A stretch of DNA of 64,000 nucleotides from Trichobilharzia regenti (Eukaryota; Platyhelminthes; Trematoda; Strigeidida; Schistosomatidae), in assembly GCA_944472135.2 (NCBI GenBank), contig OX235263.1:28883379-28947378 (forward strand), written 5' to 3'. Below are positions 23,360 through 34,394 of the stretch, in pieces (position 1 is the stretch's first letter; every line of letters begins with the position of its first letter). The notes beneath the pieces were generated by a model that saw only the letters and a list, made by a program, of their open reading frames with translations, searched no databases and was not told the DNA's origin. The position numbers were made by a program, and so were the translations under genes.

Positions 23360-24332
23360 TAATTTGAGGCGATGAAAAGCAGTAGGACCTCATAGACGGA
23401 CTTCAGAGGTGTTTTTAAGAATGGTGGTGACCAATATTTCTGAGGTATTAGGCGACGTCCGGGAATAAGAGATGGTCACTTTGGATTGGTATACGTCGCT
23501 GATTATACCAGTATATAAGAAGAGAGACAAGTCTTCCCATGACGATCATAGGGAGATTAGATTGATTAATATGGTGTCTAAAGTTCCAGCCTCAATAATC
23601 CTGAGTAGATTAAGTAGTGTTCAGGAAAACAAACCCAAGAAAATCAGGTAGGCTTTATTCAAGGAAGAGTTTGTATTGAACATAACTTCACTTTTCGACA
23701 GATTTAAGGAACATGGGGATATTTACCGACGTCCAACAATCGTCATATTTCTTGATCTAAAGGCGCTATTCGACCCGCCGAGCAAGAGTTACTACAAATG
23801 TGTTTGGCCGTGAAGGGAACACTGAGAATATACATCTCACTGGTCAAGGCACTCTACTCTAACTCATGCAGTTAAGTAAGAGCCTACACAGAGTTGACAT
23901 CTGAAGTGATAACAACCACTGGTGTCCATCAGGGATCTCCACTGTCTACATTTCTGTTTGATTTCATCGTAGATGTACTACTGAACTTAACCCTAACTGA
24001 GTTCAGAGACTCAGGGATTGACTTGTTACCAGGAAATAATCTCGTTAACTTAGACTATGCAGATGATGTGGTCCTCCTAGGTGGAGATGCTGACAAAATA
24101 CAGAGTCTACTAAACATCTTGAGCAGCAATCGTTGAATGTTTGACATGAAATTCGCTACTATCAGCTGTAAGTTGGCGCTACAGGACTGGACTAAATCGA
24201 CTCTTAGCTTAGAAATAGGGAGTGAGGTGTTAGAGCATGTTGACCACTTCACTTATTTGAGAAGTTGGATCAGCCAGCTCCAGCGGGTTGATCGCTGATG
24301 AAATTTCAGCTCTGAGACAGAAGGTTTGTTAG
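23360..24332 (+). mobile_element. RTE-B LINE, plus-strand partner of an inverted pair
   Basis: Degenerate frames follow the RT order: VFKNGGDQYF, VYVADYTSI, ENQVGFIQGRVCIEHNF, RRPTIVIFLDLKA-like, LVKALYSNSC, VHQGSPLSTFLFDFIVDVLL, then LDYADDVVLLGGDADKIQ. Stop codons interrupt it throughout, including one directly after the block SLLNILSSNR. Its last 376 nt (about 23957-24332) reappear inverted at 24846-25222. Confidence 0.82.
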
Positions 24333-25222
24333 GCAAGCACCACCATACATCACCAATCGTCTCCAGCCTTCATTGGTTTTTACCGTCCCGAAGACTCCAA
24401 CGGGGAAGTCTACATCTTCCTACATGGCTTAAAGTAACTGTTGTGGATTTCACTGGCTGATGCTATACCTTCGTTTGACCACCACTAGCACCTCTCCAGC
24501 CTGATCCATCCTATGTCAGCCAAAACTGCCCGTCGAGGAAGGCGAGGGTTAGGCATGCGTAACACATATCCTAGTCATCTCGATCAATGTACCTTAACAA
24601 CCTCATCGATCTCTCCCCTTACCTAAAACTCGAAGCCTAACCTCAATATTGCTCACGCTATTATACCACCTAACACGGGGAATAGAGCGCAGGCACCAAT
24701 GATCAACGACAGCCAGTCTTTCTTCCACTTTCAATGGCCACGTCTCACAGACATAAAGGAAGTCGAAGCGAACTGCTGAACAATACACACGTTTTTTGAT
24801 CGATAGCCGTCTACTCCAAAGATGGAGTAAGTTGGTGTATGCCGAACAAGCCTTCTGTCTCAGAGCTGAAATTTCATCAGCGATCAACCCGCTGGAGCTG
24901 GCTGATCCAACTTCTCAAATAAGTGAAGTGGTCAACATGCTCTAACACCTCACTCCCTATTTCTAAGCTAAGAGTCGATTTAGTCCAGTCCTGTAGCGCC
25001 AACTTACAGCTGATAGTAGCGAATTTCATGTCAAACATTCAACGATTGCTGCTCAAGATGTTTAGTAGACTCTGTATTTTGTCAGCATCTCCACCTAGGA
25101 GGACCACATCATCTGCATAGTCTAAGTTAACGAGATTATTTCCTGGTAACAAGTCAATCCCTGAGTCTCTGAACTCAGTTAGGGTTAAGTTCAGTAGTAC
25201 ATCTATGATGAAATGGAATAGA
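24333..25222 (-). mobile_element. RTE-B LINE, minus-strand partner of the inverted pair
   Basis: Starts at 25222 inside the RT (LNLTLTEFRDSGIDLLPGN, LDYADDVVLLGGDADKIQ) and continues beyond the duplicated arm through SIKKRVYCSAVRFDFLYVCE, TWPLKVEERLAVVDHWCLRS and the post-RT region to about 24345, where it is cut off. The arm carries the same stop after SSNR as the plus-strand partner, so the two arms are one duplicated sequence and not independent insertions. Confidence 0.82.
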
Positions 25223-25224
25223 AT

Positions 25225-26475
25225 CAACTGATGTCTTCTCAGACATTCGATTAAGCATCAAACAATGCCGACAGAATTCAATCAGGTGCTGTTTTAATCT
25301 TTGAATACAGCTCCAAGAACAGATTTATCATGTGGAAGGCACAGTTGTTATGTGAGAACTGATGATACAACTCAGCTGGCCTGACTGAATTAGGTGCAGT
25401 AAAATTCAAACCTGTGGCCTGTTGGCTGAAAATCGATTGTCTTAGCCAATAAGAGTATTCAGTCACCATCAACTGTGAGGAGTAGACACATGACAGTGTG
25501 TACTCTCTAGTGACGGATTAGTCTATTCGCTGTTTACCTTTACCGATACTGTTGGTGTGCATATATGTTACTACTGCTTATTCGTGAGTATGTTTTTCAG
25601 TGTTTTTCACAGCTTATTTTAAGGCATTTTATTCGGTTTCAGTATAAATGAAGTAAATCATTCAGCGCATTTCAGAAAGACTTATCAACAAGTAGTACAT
25701 ATTTCAATTAATATAAGCTAAGAAGAACTTTTTAATTGGTTTCTTCAAACCATGAAAGTTGTCGACTAATTATTCTGTATTCTTGATAGCATATTTTCAT
25801 ATTATGTATAATGCACACTAAACGTTTTCACTACTGGCAACATAATCGTCATCACTAATGTCACCTATACACCCTGTTGCATCGAAATAATTGAGCCAGT
25901 TTAGAATAGTATTGCATAATAAGTACGACTATATGATTAGTTGGATGTCAGAATAATTATTGTATCAAATGGTGAGTTTATCAATCAATAAACAACTGTA
26001 CTTTTCTTCATGAACATGAACACATACATGCACGATGGGTACACAAATATGAACAGATATGAACCAGGATCAGACTAACACATGCACGCACATGTTTAAG
26101 ATCATATCGGTAGTAGAATGTCTGTTGTTGTGATTTGCACAATTAAAAGGTCAGGTTCAGAATGAAAATGATTATGACCTTTGTATAGATTTGAAAATTT
26201 GTATTGGTTAGAACATATGGTTAAATAGGATATCAGTAACCTTCATTGTCTGTGAAAATCAATATTCAACGACAGAAATAAGCTTTATCAAAGAATTCGG
26301 CTTTTTTGATCCTATAATTTACCTAATTTTGACTGGCAACTATAAGGATAAAACGGTTACATAAGTATGTTAGAATACACTTAGAATTTATACAACTAAG
26401 TTGTTGACTGTTCAAAGACTAATGATAGTACGCTGTAATCTGTGCTAAAGTATAGTGGGAATAAGAAAAAGTGGA
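25225..26475. other. Unannotated stretch
   Basis: AT-rich. The frame on the minus strand at 25472-25278 is open but carries no motif. No element recognised. Confidence 0.4.
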
Positions 26476-26479
26476 AGAA

Positions 26480-29150
26480 CTTATGGCTTAAGTTTATGCC
26501 TTCGGGAAGACAGTCAATTGACTTGTCTTCTTTAGATGAAAGTAAAAGTAAGCCTAGAGACACAGAATGTCCACACTATGTTTGAGTCTGACAAGATTGC
26601 CTGAATCTCAAAATAAGAAGGTGCGTTTTAAAAGTGTTAGGAATGCATGACAACAGGTTGAATAGAAGTGAATTCTCGAGATTGTTAACTGAAGAGTCAA
26701 TAATCTACTCCAGTTGCCCACAAGCATACTTAGCTAGTGGTCATCATGATATCACCAACACCATAGGAGGTTCCCGTGCACTGGGAAACAATCTCTTCCA
26801 GATTCGTGACAGCAAGATTCAATTCGAAATGAAGTGAAGTTACAGTTATTCAGTGCTACGTACTTACAAACAGCTCAGGCCAAGAGAAGAAGGAGTAATT
26901 CTCTAGATAACGCCAAGTGGTAAAGAACGAAATCCCGAATGGTGATATCAAAATCCCAGTGAGTGGTATGATTGCCAAGAGAACTCTAATCGGAAAACAC
27001 AGGGCAAGGAATCCTCATAGGTTGGAGTCGGTCAGAGGAATAGATGATAACGCAGAACCCTTCGCAGATCTCTGGATCCTTATTGTTTTGGTAATTGGAG
27101 GCAGCCTGTACAACCCCAGGGATATACGCAAAGAGACAAGAATCTCACGAGATGGGCACACCAAAAATCAGATAGGTTTTATCTCAGTCTGAAAATAGAG
27201 AAGTCGTCTGCAGGAAATAAAGTCTAGAAGAGGAGAATATTTGGGCTCAGACCATCATTTAGTGCAAAGAACCTTCAAGGCCAAGTTGAAAGGCTTCAGA
27301 GAAGTGAGAGATTGACCAAAATTCAATTTCGACATCTAGAAACTGAAAAATGAAGCAAAGGGCCCCTTCCCTAAAGTTATTAGGACAAAGTTAGAAACAC
27401 TGTATAGCATAACTGATGAAATCTATGTGAAAAACCACTGGGACTGTCTATAAGCATCGTGGAAGGAAATCTGTATATGCATTTCAGGGAGGGAGAAGAT
27501 GTGAGAAGAGTAAGGGTACACTATCAGCATCCAGAATCTAAGAAAGGAAAAGAAGGTCGTGTAGGAGAAAGTTAACGAATGCAAGGATAAACAGAGACGA
27601 AAGAACCTGAATATAGTCTACAGTACACAGAAAAAAGGAAAAGGATAGCTAGGAAAGACGAAAGACGCTTTTGTAATGAACATTTGAGAAGGAACAGGCC
27701 GCATGTTAGGGGAAATTCGTAAACGCATATAAAATAACTAGCCGGCTATCCTTGAAGATGTCAACACAGATGAAATGAGTGAATCATAGTGAAGGAAACC
27801 AGACTACCAAAAAGGTGGGACAAAATGAAACGATCACTTCAATCGACCAACAAAAGCAACTAATCCAGATGCACCACCAGTGAACATCGAAGTTTTGAAG
27901 GCCATCAAGTTACTAATAGCCTGAAGAACATCAAGACCACGTGGAATCCACCCAGAAGCACTGAAAACGGACCCATACATCTCAGCAGACTTGCTCACGC
28001 TATCATTGCAGCAGATGTAGGAGAAAGGAATGGAGCCCACCGCCTTCGAGAGTGGTTACCTTGTGAAACTTCCAAAAAGGGTAGGTCAATCCTTTAAAAA
28101 AACTGAACGGAATCGTGCTTCCCTCCACGTCAGACCAAATACTAGGCGGTGTCATCCTGGAAAGCCCAAAAGATGCTCTGGATAGACGACTTCTCCAGAA
28201 ACATAGATACAGGAAGAACATGTCATGCATAGGACAAATTGCAACTCTGTACATCATCTTCATCGAATACAGCATAGAAAGGCAGTGAACTCATCAATTC
28301 AACTTCAAAGACTTTGTAAAGGTCTTCGATAGCAGTGATAGTGGGGTAATTTCCCCATTACTTCACTACTACGGAGCTCAGTTCTCTAAACGTCTATAAG
28401 CCGTATTCAACAGCTACATGATGATTCCTCATGCATAATAGTTCATAGGAAAAATCTTAGGGTGCCCTTTGAAGTGAGGATAGGGGTGAGACAAGACTGT
28501 TTACCAACACTGATGATGCTCCTCACTGTGGTGGACTAGATAATGCTGCAGATAGCGAGCGGACATACTTTGACACAAACAAATGTCATCAGAAGAGTCA
28601 GTGAAGACTACAAGCACTTCAAGTGAACATATAGAAGACAAATATAATGGAGGTACCCATCAAATAACAACAGGCGTCAATCTTCATCAGTTAGAGAAAT
28701 TTCAAAAAGCCACCTCCTTTACTTAACTAGGTAGCTTCATTTCAAATACAGGTAACGTGAATGAAGATTTGAAAGCTATCAGGATGGGGTGTGCAATGAA
28801 ACAGAGGTTTTTATTAATATAAAGCCGAGATCTACAGCACTAAGCGCTAAGAAAAGTCATAGAATTCTTTTCACTTATGTCAAGTCAGTCATTGCTTCAG
28901 TATGGTTTAGAGGATTGGACATATTCTCAGGAAACATTTGAGTGACATCACACACCAGGCCTTCGAGTGAAACCCGAATAGGAAGCGACAAGTAGGGCTT
29001 CTGAGGATGACGTGAGGATCATGTGAGGGGGGGGAAATGAAATCTTGTGGGCAGTCGTAGAGTTATTTGTAAGTGATGGCCGATAACTAAGGAGGAACAT
29101 AAATGTGGTGCTGATACCCTACGTTCTACTAGGAATGCAAAGAAATGAAC
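26480..29150 (+). pseudogene. RTE-A LINE, long degenerate copy
   Basis: Starts near the 5' UTR motif GCCTTCGGGAAGACAGTCAA and runs through endonuclease remnants (a GDIKIPVSGM-like catalytic block near 26935, then GSDHHLVQRTF near 27246) and RT remnants (KVFDSSD near 28320, RIGVRQDCLPTLMMLLTVVD near 28470) to a 3' end at 29110-29150 (CTACGTTCTACTAGGAATGC). Stops and frameshifts are everywhere. The APE-like endonuclease followed directly by the RT in one frame is the RTE layout. Confidence 0.8.
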
Positions 29151-29292
29151 AGTGTATATTACTGAATGTAACTCAATGCTTAATCGGCCAATAACTAGGT
29201 AAATAAAGTTAAGAGAAAATAATCATTTTAAATACCCACATGCAAAAGTATGTATTTCAAGAATCATAGTTATTGAGGGTGTATATTAACAG

Positions 29293-30149
29293 AAACCTCG
29301 CCTAGATTACTAGCTCGCTAGTTTTCTAGCAGGTCCCAAGCCCGGATAAAGAGGGAGGGTTGGGGCGTGGTGCTAGCAACTCCACCTCCAAAACGTAACC
29401 GAATCGCTACGGAAACTTCAACGCACAAATATATTAAAAATTCTAAAAATATAAAAATATAAACCTTATTTTTCGCTGGAATTGGGGAAGTGAAATGATG
29501 GAGGCTGGTGAAAGCCTTCGGGAAGCCAGTCAGCCGATATGCCTTTTTTCGATGAAAGTAAAAATAAAGATGGGGAAGGCGAGAAACACATTCATCAACC
29601 AGAAACCAATCTGGAAATCTTCGTCACTCAGCATCAGCAACAAAATTCGGTAGGATTTTCAATACAAACGTCAAGTCAGTCAGTTCTTCTATACGGATCA
29701 GAAACTTGGCGGACGGGTCACAAAGAATATTTCCAACAGCTTGTTGCAAACCTTTATTAACAACTGTCTTCGCTCTATACTCAAGATCAGATGGCCGGGC
29801 CGGAAAGAATCACCAACAGGAAACAAGAAACTATGGGAAGAAACAAACAAAACAAGAACCAATCGCCCAACAAATATGCAGGAGAAAGTGGATGGAGATG
29901 AATTGGACACTCGCTGAGGAGACCGCTGGGTGACATCGCGCGTCAGGCCATTACTCGAGTGGAACCCAAAAGGTGAGTGAGACGTCAGTGCAAGGGTGAC
30001 ATGGAAGAGATCGTGTGAAGAGGAGTTGAAACAGTATGGACTATAATGGATGCAGGTGAAAAGTACAGCAGAAGACAGAAGCAAGTGGAGACGTGCAGTT
30101 GAAGCCCTATATTCCACTTGGAACCCAAGGGAATAATAATAATATTAAC
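29293..30149 (+). mobile_element. RTE-A LINE, internally deleted copy
   Basis: The first 275 nt (CTAGCTCGCTAGTTTTCTAG, GCCTTCGGGAAGCCAGTCAG) match the 5' UTR of the long copy at 39385-39120. At about 29568 it jumps to the post-RT segment (CACATTCATCAACCAGAAAC, SVLLYGSETW) and continues to the 3' end with GAAGCCCTATATTCCACTTGG and an AAT tail. About 2.3 kb of endonuclease and RT are missing while both ends remain, so it resembles a non-autonomous derivative. Confidence 0.8.
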
Positions 30150-30920
30150 AGAAATTTATCTTATTAGAGCACTGTGATGAATGGTGTAAATACTCTATCA
30201 GTTAAGTGCGCCTAAATCAGGACAGTAAGTAGTCGATATCGAAAATTCATTGAGCTTACATCTGATGATTCTATAAAGTTATTCTCCCTTTTATACGGTT
30301 TGTAATTTCATTATTAAATTGCTGAAATTAACATAGGAGCTAATCTGCTAGTTAATCATAATTACAATATATTATACTTTCAGATAAAGAAATGTAGGAT
30401 AATTCGAAAAAAAGTGAAGTGAACGATGTTTGCTCTATGTTCACTGATCTTACAGCATGTACGTTCCATCCCCATGTGAGTTGATTTTTATGTACCTTAT
30501 ATCGCTGGTTGTAATTTAGCCTGAATACTTATACAATTTAGAATATGCTTCATTTCTAGGTTGATTTTATCTGTTAAAGAGCTGTTGGAAGTCAAGATTA
30601 ACCAACCCTAACCGTTATTTCATCTTAATTGAATGCTATTGGGTATCACCTCATGTGTTAAAAAAATAACTGTGTAGTGGTTCAAGCCAAGTACACTATT
30701 TTTTGTTTATGTAGTCGAAATCCATTGGCGCATAATTTTCGCCATCTTCTAGGTAGTAGCACATGTAGCACAACCTACGTAATCTAATATCACTGATGGG
30801 TGAATCTGTTGCCTGCCATAACTACAGGGGTTAAGTTTCAGAGTTCATCAGCAATGAATACTCGATTTTCTCTTCATGGATGATTAATATTATAAGTGTT
30901 CAATTTTTAAGTGTCAGTTT
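30150..30920. other. Unannotated stretch
   Basis: No gene or repeat recognised between the RTE-A derivative and the next family H copy. Confidence 0.4.
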
Positions 30921-30924
30921 CTAG

Positions 30925-31280
30925 GGATTTGATTTGTCTAAAGTTTGATCACAGACTAATATCAGTTGAAGAGCCATTAAAAACCTGGGAGCATTGGGCA
31001 GTTGTTTCGGCTTAACCTGAGTCTCTTCAAGAATTCACACCCACGACCCCGCCAAAGATCAAACCGAGGACCTTCGGGTTAGGAGACCAAGCTCATTGAC
31101 AAATTTAGAATTCATGGGTCATTGAACTCAGGCAAAAGTGGCTGAATGGTCAGCAAGCTGGACCTTGTACCCTGAAGATTTTGGGTTCGGTCCATGGTGG
31201 GGTCATGCGTGTGTACTGATGAAGAGTCCTAAGCTATAACAAAATAGCTGTTCAGTGCTCCTTGGTTTTGAATAATCTAT
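30925..31280 (+). repeat. Family H foldback repeat, old copy with both arms
   Basis: Left arm TTGATCACAGACTAATATCA and GGGAGCATTGGGCAGTTGTT; interior with GAAGATTTTGGGTTCGGTCC (B-box-like); then CTGATGAAGAGTCC and a decayed right arm CAGTGCTCCTTGGTTTTGAA. The arms are diverged, so this is an old insertion. Confidence 0.7.
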
Positions 31281-31729
31281 AACTGTTACTGTTTAAGTGA
31301 TGAAATATACTTTACAGTTTATCCAAATTCCTACAAAACGGTATAATCTCAATTTTATTTTCTCTTGTCGATCTTTAATATAACTGCTCTGCATGATATC
31401 AATAAAAAGTATTCACAAGTGAACCCGATATCATAGAATGGATGACGTCACTCAAAATGAGATCACAAAAAATATATTGAATGATTATAAAGAATAATGA
31501 TGAATAGGCATGAACTCATGACCTATATGACCTGGATCGATAAATCAAATAACCAATCAGATCCTAACAAATTTTTTTGAGATTGAGTTCAATGCTTACT
31601 TTCTTACCTACCTAAGATTTTGTTGTGTTAAAACTGAGTAAATAATTTTACAAAATTGATTCTGAATTATTATTTCATTTTATAGTTCCACTAAAACTGT
31701 TTTCAGTTGCTGGCTTTGTAAGGAAGTGA

Positions 31730-31910
31730 TGGATTTCTAGGTAGATTTCATCCCAAATCGATATTAATTAACGCGTTCCTGAAATTCGAGGCGTACTGAA
31801 CCGTTGTTTCAACTTAGCCTGGTCTACCTCGTCAGTATGCATCTATGACTCCATCAGTAACAAACCCTATGGCTGCCAGCTCATGACCCAAGCACGTTTA
31901 GTACTGCAGA
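31730..31910. repeat. Family H, half element, degraded
   Basis: Recognisable pieces are GATTTCATC, the TACTGAACCGTTGTTTCAAC-like arm and CTCGTCAGTATGCATC. The right arm is absent. Confidence 0.45.
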
Positions 31911-31939
31911 GTAGTTTGCAATAAATTCAAGGATTGAAT

Positions 31940-32165
31940 GAAAGATTTCATCATGAGCTGACATCAGTTAGAGAACCACTGGAAAGCTTGGGAGTACTGG
32001 ACAGCTGTTTCATCCTAGTTTGGGACTCTTCGTAGATGCGTACTGACGAGGAGTCCCAAACTAGGACGAAACAGTTGTCCAGCACTCCCAAGCTTTCCAG
32101 TGGTTCTCTAACTGATGTCAGCTCATGATGAAACCCTCCATTCAATCAAACAAAATCCCTACAAA
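31940..32165. repeat. Family H palindrome with almost no interior
   Basis: Left arm 31945-32032 and right arm 32049-32140 are reverse complements (TTTCATCATGAGCTGACATC, GAACCACTGGAAAGCTTGGG, and GTACTGGACAGCTGTTTC versus its complement). Between them only about 16 nt of the tRNA-like interior remain. CTGACGA (32043) and AGGACGAAAC (32071) of the hammerhead-like core are present. Confidence 0.85.
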
Positions 32166-32718
32166 ACCAATACTTGAAAATTCAAGGCTATTGAGTTTCT
32201 TTGAGTTAATAGGTTGTCAGTTCTCCTGACTTAATCATTCTGATAATGTATATAAAGGCATATACAAAGGAAGGCTGTCTTGGAAATTATCCCTCTTATT
32301 CAGTACAGTTCTTCCATCTGATTTAAAGACAAGCTTATTTTGGAAAACCAGTGTTAAAGTGATGTGATGATAAATGAAAGAAAATTAAAAGCACTGGTCA
32401 TGAAAGGATTCTTATTAATGGGCTCCACATAGTAACCCAGTGTTCTTCTACTAAGGAAACTCAGAAATATTAGTGCTTAAAAGTTTCAGGTTCGTGTCTC
32501 ATGCTCTGTTTAGCATTAGTATTTGGTGGAATATCTGATACGATACCTGAAATGACGATAGCTCTGCCTAAATATTAGGACTGTTTTTGCATGCAAACTA
32601 TTTGCTTTTTCACAGTCTGACTGACTAACACTAAGTAATCAACATGCAGCTTGCCACTGAACTGTATCAGTTCAAGATACCACATTTTTAGAAAAAAAAA
32701 GGAAAGTGTGATATAAAA
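32165..32718. other. Unannotated stretch
   Basis: No gene or repeat recognised. Confidence 0.4.
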
Positions 32719-32721
32719 GAA

Positions 32722-33720
32722 AAGGCGTTCAGTAAAGAGTTACTTATTTCGGCGATATCATTCTCAAGTTCTACAACCATAGATAAATATAGTAAGTTGT
32801 CTTAGCAACAAAAAGAATACTTCAGAGTATGGTGTCACTAGAATTGTAAATTTCGTTAACTGATAAGAGACTAAAATAAGGTTAACTAAGCAAGCTAAGT
32901 AACGTAATCCAGTTGACCGGATTGAGTAGAGCTCAACCAAAATTAAAACTGAGCGAAAGTCAAGTTAGCAACAGTGGAAATAAGGCATGGGGGTTGGGAA
33001 ATAATACTATTAAGAAACAAACAAGCAAGAAAAATATGAAACAGAAATTACGTATATGCTGTTAAGATAGGTCAGGTCTATTGTAGATTTAATAACAGAA
33101 CAAACTTCTTTCGTATGCAGAGTTCAGGGTTTAACATGTGAAGTGCCATTGCTTCCGTGGTTTGAATAAGTTTGATTCGTACTCCTTTAGGAAGATTCCA
33201 GTGTATTCTCTAGATATTTTTGAAGTTGTTTTGAGGGTCTGCTTGGTGTCCGAATTCGATCAGGTGTTCCAGAATAGAGATTCGTAGGGACCTTTTTTCT
33301 AAAACCATGAGGATAAGTGTTCGATGATACGTTTGGATAGCGAACGCTGAATACGGCCGATATGTCTAGCTCTACACAAGCAGGTGAATTGGTAGTTGCA
33401 CATTGTTGAGGCCAACAGAGGTGGCTTATCCTTCACGTCCATGAGAAACTTTGATCTCGTAGTGAAGGTTAGTCAAGGTTCAGCCACGAAGAAGGTTTTC
33501 TTCAGTGAGCGGGACAGCAGGTTTCTCATTATTTCTGCCGATGACTCTCCACTGAATTGTAGAATCAGGTAGAGAATTTTTTTGGAAGCAGAATGTCTTG
33601 GTGGAAAATATGATAATAGACCAGAAGTATGTCACTGTGCTGGAGAAATAACTTACACTGTGTACTACACTGCTTAGTAGCCTGAGGAAATAGGTGAAGT
33701 ATTCCATGCCACAGGACCTG
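32722..33720 (-). mobile_element. Penelope-like element fragment with GIY-YIG endonuclease
   Basis: On the minus strand 33398-33318 reads CNYQFTCLCRARHIGRIQRS then LSKRIIEHLSSWF, the second half of the GIY-YIG nuclease pattern (C.A.YIG.T.R.L..RI.EHL) that Penelope-like retroelements carry after their reverse transcriptase. Next, after a frameshift, come SILEHLIEFGHQADPQNNFK and TTEAMALHMLNPELCIRKK. A shared 3' stretch (GTAGAACTTGAGAATGATATC ... CTCTTTACTGAAC on the minus strand) is homologous to the arm ends of the palindrome at 48025-49067. Stops and frameshifts make it dead; no RT core is seen. Confidence 0.75.
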
Positions 33721-33737
33721 CGTTATTTTCGTTATCA

Positions 33738-33880
33738 ATATTCATTCCCTACTTTCCGAGTGGGACACAGGGCTTCAGCTGCACATCTCCACTACAGTCG
33801 TTTTTTTGTAATCATTTTCATCTAGTGACTTCCCAAAAGATTTAATTCCCTCTACATATGATCTTCTCTATGATCAAGAG
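33738..33880 (-). mobile_element. RTE-A 3' terminal fragment
   Basis: CATTCCCTACTTTCCGAGTGG then ACACAGGGCTTCAGCTGCAC is the reverse complement of the RTE-A 3' end (GTGCAGTTGAAGCCCTATGT...). Only the last part is left. Confidence 0.6.
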
Positions 33881-34394
33881 GTGAGTGCACTACTCATCAG
33901 TCTACTGTATTGCACTTTACATCTGTGAAATACGGTAGATGATATTAAGGAGTTATCAGCTTTTGATGGTATTCATTGGCATTCCTATCGTTTAAATCTG
34001 ATAAAGATACAAAGTTAGCAATGTTAGCTGCCAAGTAGGCAAGACAGTTTGTTCAACAGGCTTATGATTCCTTAGTGACTATGGTGCACACCATAAATGC
34101 TGACGGACAGGTTTCCAGGAACATTCATATAACTGTGCAGCTGAGTTATTAAGCCAAGTAAATGGTTGTTAAGTTGTTTTTTTTTTTAAGTTTACTGACT
34201 AGAGGTTTTCAGTTATATGGTATTATATACACAGTCCCGTTTTAAACTTGTTCACTCACTAATTTTGAAGTTTTTGATCTGGATGATTTGAATGTAAAAT
34301 CTCTTACTCTAACAATGACCTAGGCAATACCACTAACCCTAACACAATAGATGTGACTAGGTAACAGTGAAACAAATACTTGAGGTTTAAAGGA

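Noticed and set aside
24055..25120. Two identical 65-residue proteins on opposite strands
   Set aside because: They are antisense frames of the duplicated RTE-B arms.
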